Assembly: GCA_016214465.1 (NCBI GenBank)
Contig: JACROI010000002.1
Coordinates: 1 to 33,331 of the forward strand
Direction: 5' to 3'
Origin: Candidatus Magasanikiibacteriota bacterium
Lineage (GTDB): Bacteria > Patescibacteriota > Patescibacteriia > Magasanikbacterales > UBA10003
Length of the DNA: 33,331 nucleotides
Shown: piece after piece, positions 26,723 to 33,331 of the stretch
How the letters are laid out: every line of letters starts with the position of its first letter
Position numbering within the stretch: position 1 is the stretch's first letter
Translations under genes and position numbers: made by a program
Notes under the pieces: model-generated
The model's input: only the letters and a program-made list of their open reading frames with translations
What the model was told of the DNA's origin: nothing
Databases searched by the model: none

Positions 26723-27532
26723 ATGAAGAATGTCCATGTGATCAATGACTGTCAAGATGAAAACGCCCGTTTGCGCCAAATGGCTCGGTATGGAGCGTAT
26801 TTCCCAGGCACAAACATCATCTTCGCGGGTGTCAGCTCGGATCTCGAAGCGGCCTTTATGCTTGTTGACACTATTGACGCGCTCGACGGTCACACTGGAG
26901 TGATCACGGTCAACGTGGCCCCGCGTAATGGAGAGGCAAAGAAATATGCCAACGGTACACCGTTTGGCAAAGTCCAGGTTGAGGACATCACTATCTTCGC
27001 CTCCATCGATGGCGCCACACTGCGTCTGCTTAATAAGGTGCGGTCTAGTTTGCAATTGTGTGTCTACGACATTCCGGAAGTGGTACATTATCTCACTCCC
27101 GACAAGAATATTCAAAAGCACATCACATTAACCCAATTTCGCAGTTTTGAGTTTCTGCCGCGTCTGGCCAAAGCGGTGGTTCTCCAAGGCGTGACTCTGT
27201 CTGGGCACCACATGTCACTGGCAGACTACTGTGGCGACGATGCTCTTGGCGCGATTGCATGTGTGGATTGCTTCGGTAATTTGAAGACCACACTTCTACC
27301 AGAGGAAGTTGGTTTTGAACCGGGCAAATCTATGGAACTTAAAGTTAACGGATCACTCGTCAATGTCAAGGGGTATCTTCGTCTAAAAGATATCCCTGAC
27401 GGCGAGCTAGGTCTCACTATAGGTTCGTCCGGCCTTGGTTTTCAGCGCTTCCTTGAGCTTGTGTGTCAGGGCGGCGATGCGGGTAGACGATTGAGTGCGA
27501 GTGTGGGTACTTTAATCCACCTGGCCAAGTAA
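26723..27532 (+). CDS. Divergent SAM hydroxide adenosyltransferase-like (DUF62/SAM chlorinase-fluorinase superfamily) protein
   Basis: AAGGAG 8 nt before ATG. AAFMLVDTI...GVITVNVAPRNGE...ITIFASIDGATLRLL parallels the family VDPGVG / PDNG blocks; CVDCFGNLKTTL parallels DRFGNLxTN; C-terminal GSSGLGFQRFLELVCQGGDA. Confidence 0.6.
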   Translation: MKNVHVINDCQDENARLRQMARYGAYFPGTNIIFAGVSSDLEAAFMLVDTIDALDGHTGVITVNVAPRNGEAKKYANGTPFGKVQVEDITIFASIDGATLRLLNKVRSSLQLCVYDIPEVVHYLTPDKNIQKHITLTQFRSFEFLPRLAKAVVLQGVTLSGHHMSLADYCGDDALGAIACVDCFGNLKTTLLPEEVGFEPGKSMELKVNGSLVNVKGYLRLKDIPDGELGLTIGSSGLGFQRFLELVCQGGDAGRRLSASVGTLIHLAK

Positions 27533-27570
27533 ATGGAGGATTGGTCAGGTTACTCTTTTGGATAATTTTC

Positions 27571-27600
27571 CACCGTCGGTTGCAATATCGACGGTGTTTT
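27571..27600 (+). terminator. Intrinsic terminator
   Basis: CACCGTCG-GTTGCAATAT-CGACGGTGTTTT. Confidence 0.85.
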
Positions 27601-27650
27601 CTCTTAGTATTTATTATTATGAATATTAAGAGAAAGTCAAAATAAAAAGT

Positions 27651-29162
27651 ATGATAACTAACAAACAATCTAAAAAATTATTTTTTAATTTATCAGAAGC
27701 AATTGGGCAAAAAGAATTTGATAATGTTAAAAAATTTGCACGGTATGTTAAACATACTTGTTTAAAGAAAAAAATAAAATTGGCTGACGCTAATATTTTA
27801 TTTGGTTACGGTGGGGGTAAAGACTCTACTTGGTCATTGGCTTTTACTCGATTAGCTCAGCTGGTTTTTCGTCAAGAATTTGGAGAAACATTCAATCTTC
27901 ATATTTGTAGTATGGTGCATTTAGGCACTCCACGCGCCACTTTGCAAAATATGCAAAAAGTTTTTACTCGCCTGCAAGTGTTTGATGATGTTAGCATTCC
28001 ATTTCCTCAAATATATTGTTATGGGCAAATAATAAATTTTACTTCCGATTACAAAGTCCCTGAACCGCAAAAAAGTTGGTTGCGAGAGGATATACTATTG
28101 GCTGGTCAACGTTCTTTTGGCAATGGACGAGCCACTTTTTGCCAGACCTGTAATTTACATATGGTCAATGCCTGTATTTATAAATTGAATCAGGGTATGC
28201 ACTTTATTATTACCGGTGATTCCACCTCAGAATTAAAATCCTACCACGCTTGGGTACAAAATATTTTAGAACAAAACAATTTATTACAACTAGAAAAAAA
28301 TGGTGATTGCAAAAATAATATCGTGTGTCTACAACAAATACACGACAAATTTTATTCGGATTTAATGCCCGCTGCCAATTATTATACCTCCGGTCGGTAT
28401 CATCACGCGCCTGTTTTGGTATATCTAAAATTTTTCTTTATTCCGATTTTTGATTTTACCAAATACAGTTTAAAAGAGCACTGGCCGTTTTTTAAAAATT
28501 TTTTGCGTTTTGATTTTAATGATGAAATTTTAAATTTTACTGAAACCGATTGTCACTATCCGCTATTGATGTGCCATCTGCGCGGAATTTTGGCCGAATG
28601 CGAAGAGCGCGGGTATGTCTCCGGTGTGAAGGAGTATTTAAGTGTGGTGAAATATTTTTTTAATAAGAAAGAATTTCCTAAGAAATTGATAGAGATGAAT
28701 TTAAATAAATTTTCATCAGAAGCAAAAATCAACATTGCTCGTCGTCGCGCGGAGAGTGTGTTTGAGGGAATTGGTATAAGCAAAATACAAACTGTTTGTT
28801 TGGTATATAGTCCGATAGCGGAAAAGTGTAAAAATTTACACAAATATCTCGTCGAACAAGCGCCGGAATTTTTAAAGCACGAGATTAAAATAAAAAAATA
28901 TTTAGCCGGCGATGGGAGAATAAAAGACAAAATTAAAAAATTTTTATTTACAAAAACTGGATTAAATCAGAATCTTTTGCGCCATCTTTATTTGTCGCCG
29001 CTTTTTTATCCGATATATACTCATACAAATGAACGAAGAAATAATGAAGATAATGATAAAAATATTTTAAATTCAGTAATGAAACATGACCCCCATCAAA
29101 AAGAAGTGTGTTTTTTTGATAAAAATGGAGAGAAAATTAAAGAGGTTATCTTTGGACGCTAA
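27651..29162 (+). CDS. PP-loop ATP-pyrophosphatase-superfamily protein, substrate unknown
   Basis: ILFGYGGGKDSTWSLAFTRLA (PP-loop), TFCQTCNLHMVNAC (CxxC), IITGDSTSE. Confidence 0.7.
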   Translation: MITNKQSKKLFFNLSEAIGQKEFDNVKKFARYVKHTCLKKKIKLADANILFGYGGGKDSTWSLAFTRLAQLVFRQEFGETFNLHICSMVHLGTPRATLQNMQKVFTRLQVFDDVSIPFPQIYCYGQIINFTSDYKVPEPQKSWLREDILLAGQRSFGNGRATFCQTCNLHMVNACIYKLNQGMHFIITGDSTSELKSYHAWVQNILEQNNLLQLEKNGDCKNNIVCLQQIHDKFYSDLMPAANYYTSGRYHHAPVLVYLKFFFIPIFDFTKYSLKEHWPFFKNFLRFDFNDEILNFTETDCHYPLLMCHLRGILAECEERGYVSGVKEYLSVVKYFFNKKEFPKKLIEMNLNKFSSEAKINIARRRAESVFEGIGISKIQTVCLVYSPIAEKCKNLHKYLVEQAPEFLKHEIKIKKYLAGDGRIKDKIKKFLFTKTGLNQNLLRHLYLSPLFYPIYTHTNERRNNEDNDKNILNSVMKHDPHQKEVCFFDKNGEKIKEVIFGR

Positions 29163-29230
29163 AAATTGAATATAGCCAGCCGAACAGCGCGGAACACGTG
29201 GCCACTTCAGCGACAAGCGAAGCAATAAAT

Positions 29231-29281
29231 TTTAAATTTAAGCCCGCGTCCTTGCCAAAAAAAGTAAAATGAGATATACTT
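29231..29281 (+). promoter_or_regulatory. Duplicated promoter cassette, copy 2 (rpmF promoter)
   Basis: CGCGTCCTTGCCAAAAAAAGTAAAATGAGATATACTT; TTGCCA-N17-TATACT, 30 nt before rpmF. Confidence 0.75.
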
Positions 29282-29309
29282 TTATCATAAATTATTTCAA
29301 TACATTTAT

Positions 29310-29507
29310 ATGGGTCTACCAGGTCATCGACGGACATCATCTCACAAGCGCCGACGCGCCGCGCATTTTGCTTTAACACCGGCGCAATTGACTACTTGTC
29401 CGAAGTGCAAAAAGCCCGCTCGGCCGCATTATGCTTGCGCTTTTTGCGGAACCTTCAAGGGCAGAGTAGTGGTGGTTAAAAAAGTGAAGACGGTTAAGAA
29501 AAAATAA
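29310..29507 (+). CDS. rpmF: 50S ribosomal protein L32
   Basis: [52 protein letters not shown]. Confidence 0.92.
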   Translation: MGLPGHRRTSSHKRRRAAHFALTPAQLTTCPKCKKPARPHYACAFCGTFKGRVVVVKKVKTVKKK

Positions 29508-29515
29508 CGAAATGG

Positions 29516-29552
29516 ATCAGATTGCTTCGTCGCTTGGCTCCTCGCAATGACA
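29516..29552. repeat. Type A dispersed repeat, inverted orientation
   Basis: GATCAGATTGCTTCGTCGCTTGGCTCCTCGCAATGACA. Confidence 0.8.
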
Positions 29553-29596
29553 GCAGGCGAACAGTCTGGACAGGGAGGATAAATTTGTTCTTTAGT

Positions 29597-30052
29597 ATGT
29601 CCAATCGTCATCTTTCTCGTTCCATTGCCATGCAATCTCTTTTTGAATGGGATTTTAATAATCAGCCTCAAGGAAAAATTGAGGAAATTGTTAATCATAA
29701 TTTGCAAGAATTCGCGCCCGGGTTGGAAGACGACGGTTTTGCCAAGGACTTGGCTAAAAAAGTCGTGGAAAATTTGGTAAAGATTGACAAAATGATTGTT
29801 AAATACGCTCCGGAATGGCCTTTGGAGCAGATTACTTTGGTGGATAGAAATATCTTGCGTTTGGGGATTGTGGAATTGCGGTTTGATGAAACCGTGCCGT
29901 CAAAGGTGGCTATTAATGAAGCGATTGAATTGGCCAAGACCTTTGGCGGAGACGCTTCGGGTAAATTTGTAAATGGTGTTTTAGGCGCGATTTATCGGGA
30001 AATGGCTGATAAAAAAGAATTGAAAAAAATTGACGCGGAATATAAAAAATGA
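29597..30052 (+). CDS. nusB: Transcription antitermination factor NusB
   Basis: [21 protein letters not shown]...[52 protein letters not shown]. Confidence 0.93.
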   Translation: MSNRHLSRSIAMQSLFEWDFNNQPQGKIEEIVNHNLQEFAPGLEDDGFAKDLAKKVVENLVKIDKMIVKYAPEWPLEQITLVDRNILRLGIVELRFDETVPSKVAINEAIELAKTFGGDASGKFVNGVLGAIYREMADKKELKKIDAEYKK

Positions 30053-30087
30053 CGCGAAGCGTCATCCTCGCGGAAGCCGGGATCTAA
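30049..30087. repeat. Type B-like repeat at the nusB stop codon
   Basis: ATGACGCGAAGCGTCATCCTCGCGGAAGCCGGGATCTA. Confidence 0.6.
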
Positions 30088-30096
30088 ATTATAATT

Positions 30097-30783
30097 ATGA
30101 AAGACATTGCTCTTTTGGAAAAAATAATCGGCGTGAAATTTAAAAAACCCGAATTGTTGCGACAGGCCTTGGTGCATCGGTCGTATTTGAATGAACATCC
30201 TGATTTTGAATTGGAGCATAATGAGCGATTGGAATTTCTAGGAGATGCTGTGCTGGAATTGGCTGTCACTGAATTTCTTTACAATAAATATGATAATCCC
30301 GAGGGTGAGCTGACCAATTGGCGCGCCAGTTTGGTTAACGCCAAGATGTTGGCTGATGTGTCCAAGGATTTGGGATTTGAAGAATATCTGTATTTGAGTC
30401 ATGGCGAGGCCAAAGACAAGGGCAAAGCGCGGCAATATATTTTGGCGAATACTTTTGAATCAGTGGTTGGCGCGATTTATTTGAGCAATGGTCTCAAAGC
30501 CGCGACCAATTTTATCCATAGATTTTTATTGGTGCATTTGCCGATAATTTTGGAAAATAAATTGTATATTGACCCCAAGAGTAATTTTCAAGAAGCCGCG
30601 CAAGAAAAAGAAGGAGTGACTCCGACCTACAAAGTGATTGAAGAAACCGGGCCTGACCATGCCAAGCATTTTGTGGTAGCGGTGTGTTTGGGAAAAGTTG
30701 AAGTTGCGCGAGGCGAGGGCATGTCCAAGCAGGAAGCGCAGACACAGGCGGCGCAAGCGGCTTTGGCAGTAAAGAAGTGGTAA
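30097..30783 (+). CDS. rnc: Ribonuclease III
   Basis: HNERLEFLGDAVLELAVTEFLYNKY, ANTFESVVGAIYLS, C-terminal dsRBD. Confidence 0.96.
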   Translation: MKDIALLEKIIGVKFKKPELLRQALVHRSYLNEHPDFELEHNERLEFLGDAVLELAVTEFLYNKYDNPEGELTNWRASLVNAKMLADVSKDLGFEEYLYLSHGEAKDKGKARQYILANTFESVVGAIYLSNGLKAATNFIHRFLLVHLPIILENKLYIDPKSNFQEAAQEKEGVTPTYKVIEETGPDHAKHFVVAVCLGKVEVARGEGMSKQEAQTQAAQAALAVKKW

Positions 30784-30796
30784 TTTAAAAAATTGG

Positions 30797-30868
30797 GCCT
30801 CCATAGTTTAATGGATAAAATGCCTCGCTTCGGACGAGGTGATGGGGGTTCGATTCCCTCTGGAGGCA
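30797..30868 (+). tRNA. tRNA-Arg(TCG)
   Basis: Acceptor GCCTCCA/TGGAGGC, anticodon arm CCTCG-CTTCGGA-CGAGG, T loop TTCGATT; no encoded CCA. Confidence 0.92.
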
Positions 30869-30875
30869 AAAAAGT

Positions 30876-31163
30876 ATGATTAAGGCAAAACATTTGCTGG
30901 AAATTAAAAAAAGAATCGCGGATTTTAACAATGGTAAAAAATTAAAATTTTTTGTTTTTGGTTCCAGCTTAACCAGAAGACAATTTGGCGACTTTGATTT
31001 GGCAGTTATTGGAAAGGTTCGATCAGCGGACTTGGCTAAATTAAAAGAGGAATTTGCGAATTCCAATCTGCCGTATTCAGTGGATATTGTCCAGTTTGAC
31101 AAAACATCAAAAGAATTTCAAGAAAATGTTTTAAAAGATAAAATTTTATGGCTGACACACTAA
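30876..31163 (+). CDS. MNT-type nucleotidyltransferase domain protein
   Basis: FFVFGSSLTRRQFGDFDLAVIG, the GS...DxD motif of minimal nucleotidyltransferases. Confidence 0.85.
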   Translation: MIKAKHLLEIKKRIADFNNGKKLKFFVFGSSLTRRQFGDFDLAVIGKVRSADLAKLKEEFANSNLPYSVDIVQFDKTSKEFQENVLKDKILWLTH

Positions 31164-31537
31164 AATTAAAATTGAAAGAATTTAACAAGGCCTTGACCCG
31201 TTTGATTGGCGTCTTGGGCGAAAAGAAAAGCGATTTAGTGTAGGACTCGGTGATAAAACGATTTGAATACACTTTTGAATTGGCTTGGAAAAGCGTCAAA
31301 ATATTATTGCGCGAAAAATATGGCGTGGATGCTTTCGCGCCCAAAGAGTGTTTCAGAGAATTGAGAAAAAATAAAATGATTTCCGATGCGACGGCCGAGA
31401 AATTGCTCAAAATGACCGACGCCAGCAATGAAATTATACACACTTACAATGAGCAATTATCCAATGAATTGTATAATAAGATAGCAAAGCAATATCGGCG
31501 GCTGTTGGAAGATGTTTATGGCGTTTTAAAAGAATAG
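31148..31537 (+). pseudogene. HEPN/HI0074-like partner of the MNT protein, interrupted by one in-frame TAG
   Basis: MADTLKLKLKEFNKALTRLIGVLGEKKSDLV-TAG-DSVIKRFEYTFELAWKSVK... in one frame; TAG at 31241..31243. ATG overlaps the MNT 3' end. Confidence 0.75.
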
Positions 31538-31550
31538 CTGGAGATATAAA

Positions 31551-31623
31551 GGGCCGCTAGCTCAGCTGGTAGAGCAGATCCCTCTTAAGGATAAGGTCCT
31601 GGGTTCGATCCCCAGGCGGCCCA
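31551..31623 (+). tRNA. tRNA-Lys(CTT)
   Basis: Acceptor GGGCCGC/GCGGCCC, anticodon loop CTCTTAA, T arm CTGGGTTCGATCCCCAG. Confidence 0.92.
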
Positions 31624-31643
31624 AATTTTAAATTTAATGGGGC

Positions 31644-32267
31644 ATGAAAACACACAACAAACAAATCGCCATTTTTGAAGGCCAAAGAATTCGTCGGGTT
31701 TGGGATAAGGAAAAAGAACTTTGGTATTTTTCAATTATTGATATTATGGCTGTCTTGACTGAACAGGCTGATTTTTAAAAAGCGCAAAGTTATTGGTCAA
31801 CACTTAAAAATCGTTTAAAACAAGAGGGAAATGAGTCTGTCACAAAATGTGACAAACTGAAAATGCAATCTGCCGATGGCAAGTATTATAAAACCGATGC
31901 TGCTGATACGGAGACAATCTTGCGTTTGGTTCAATCCATTCCAAGCCCCAAAGCCGAGCCGATAAAATTATGGCTGGCCAGAGTCGGTTATGAAAGAATT
32001 CAAGAAGTGTCTGACCCGGAAAAGGCCTTGAATCGGTCAAGGTCGTATTGGCAAAGAATGGGCCGAAGCGCGAAATGGATTCAGCAAAGAATGATGGGGC
32101 AGGAAATTAGAAATAAGCTAACCGATTATTGGAAAGACAATGAAGTGAAAGAAAAAGACGAATACGCGATTTTGACAAATATTATTCATCAAGACTTGAT
32201 TTTTATCACTATGTTTATTTCCACACTTTATCCCCACCTCCCTCTTGACAGGTTTTGGTGGTTGTAG
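31644..32267 (+). pseudogene. BRO-N / phage-antirepressor-like protein, interrupted by in-frame TAA and apparently truncated at C-terminus
   Basis: MKTHNKQIAIFEGQRIRRVWDKEKELWYFSIIDIMAVLTEQADF-TAA-KAQSYWSTLKNRLKQEGNESV... in one frame; TAA at 31776..31778. Confidence 0.72.
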
Positions 32268-32273
32268 TAAAAT
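32245..32273 (+). promoter_or_regulatory. Strong sigma70-like promoter upstream of 23S region
   Basis: TTGACA-N17-TAAAAT. Confidence 0.75.
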
Positions 32274-32279
32274 CAAAAG

Positions 32280-32446
32280 CACGAGAAAATTATCCTCAAG
32301 TACAGCGGAAAAATACACCAGTTAAAGCTAAAAACCGCTTGGACCTCTGATTTAAACATTTTATGAAAAAAAGTTTACATTTAGGGGCATCAAGCGGGAC
32401 ATAACGCTATCTATTATTATAGCCGTCCCGAATAGGGACGGTTTTT
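32280..32446 (+). ncRNA. Candidate ~165-nt small RNA or attenuated leader ahead of 23S
   Basis: Bounded by the TTGACA/TAAAAT promoter and the CCGTCCC-GAATA-GGGACGG-TTTTT terminator; no long ORF. Confidence 0.4.
32423..32446 (+). terminator. Intrinsic terminator between promoter and 23S
   Basis: CCGTCCC-GAATA-GGGACGG-TTTTTG. Confidence 0.85.
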
Positions 32447-32589
32447 GTTTGACCAATGGCCATGAATTACTCTGCCAACTGGCGGATGAGCGATTCAGAG
32501 CGAGTGGTCAAATCCACTCCGCACTTTGACAATTCAAAGTACAAAGTTATCTCAAATAAATGGGTAAGGCAAATAAAAATCTCTAATAA

Positions 32590-33331
32590 GATGAAGAAGA
32601 GCACAAGGGCGTATGGTGGATGCCTTGATATCAAAAGGCGATGAAGGACGTAGCAGCCTGCGAAAAGCTTCGGGGAGGTGGCAAGCAACCTTTGATCCGG
32701 AGATTTCCAAATGGGGCAACCCTTCGCGATGTTGAATCGCGAAATTTCAACGCAAGTTGAAAGGCATACTCGGCGAAGTGAAACATCTCAGTAGCCGAAG
32801 GAAAATAAATCAATTGAGATTCCCCAAGTAGTGGCGAGCGAACGGGGAACAGTCTAAACCTCTTATCTTTTTAACGTTTAGTAGGAATTGGTTTTAATCA
32901 GTTTTGAAAGATGTTAAAAGGGCGCAGGCCCGATAAGATAAAAGGTGTTGCGTGGCGATTACATTATCTCTCTGCGGAGATTGGTAAAGAAAATATCTTC
33001 CCTAGTAGAATTCCGTGGAATACGGGAACCAAAGAAGGTGATAGTCCTGTACGCGAAAGGGGGTATAGCTTTACGGTGATCGTTCACAAGTATCACCAGA
33101 CACGCGAAATCTGGTGAGAATCCGGGCCGACTAACGGTCCAAGACTAAAGACTTTTGATGATCGATAGTGGACAAGTACCACGAGGGAAAGGTGAAAAGC
33201 AGGCCGGTGAGGCCGATGAAATAGTATCTGAAACCATACGCTTACAAGGAGTCAGAGTCCTAATGCCCGCAAGGGCGTTGGATAATGGCGTTCCTATTGA
33301 AGAATGAGCCAACGAGTTTATTGGGTGCGGC
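32590..33331 (+). rRNA. 23S ribosomal RNA, 5' portion (truncated by window end)
   Basis: AAGGGCGTATGGTGGATGCCTTGATATCAAAAGGCGATGAAGGACG...TGGGGCAACCC...GTAGTGGCGAGCGAACGGGG is conserved 5' 23S sequence; 5' end approximate. Confidence 0.95.

Noticed and set aside
30785-31102. 105-aa minus-strand ORF, also 30627..30893
   Set aside because: Spurious antisense ORFs over tRNA-Arg(TCG) and the MNT gene.
13189-31537. Alternative genetic code (stop reassignment) to explain in-frame stops
   Set aside because: TAG, TAA and TGA all terminate clearly intact genes here (dnaN TAG, pilin TAA, nusB TGA), so global reassignment is not supported.
32911-33117. 68-aa ORF, plus ORFs 32456..32644, 32467..32688 and 32631..32813
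   Set aside because: Inside or overlapping the 23S rRNA 5' region and its leader; not coding.
1-33331. CRISPR array
   Set aside because: No regularly spaced direct repeats with unique spacers; the recurrent elements are palindromes and dispersed repeats.
1-33331. Complete prophage, transposase or integrase gene
   Set aside because: No transposase, integrase, capsid or terminase-like ORF was recognised; the only phage-like item is the broken BRO-N-like gene.

Overview
This window looks like a chromosomal segment from a small-genome, CPR/Patescibacteria-like bacterium (inferred from gene content and style, not from a database search). It contains the dnaA-dnaN origin region with rpmH, rnpA and yidD upstream. 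Other housekeeping genes are holA, rpsT, rmuC, tig, rpsO, a NYN-domain gene, pnp, engB, rpmF, nusB and rnc. There are four tRNA genes and the 5' part of a 23S rRNA with no 16S directly upstream. Accessory content includes a type IV prepilin-like protein, a 1375-aa secreted protein (zinc phospholipase C-like, lamin-tail and beta-helix regions), a type II restriction-modification pair, a DUF234-type ATPase, an MNT/HEPN pair and a BRO-N-like pseudogene. The main observations are: (1) a SAM-I riboswitch with promoter and terminator upstream of a divergent SAM-hydrolase-like gene; (2) a 30-bp 12-6-12 palindrome present four times at two loci, each with DnaA-box sequence; (3) an orphan, structured transcription unit with a consensus promoter between dnaN and pnp; (4) large inverted-repeat elements in the pnp and tig leaders; (5) single in-frame stop codons in the restriction enzyme, HEPN and BRO-N-like genes, plus a probable frameshift in a fourth gene; (6) dispersed palindromic repeats translated in frame in the giant secreted protein; (7) a promoter-terminator unit directly upstream of the 23S gene.
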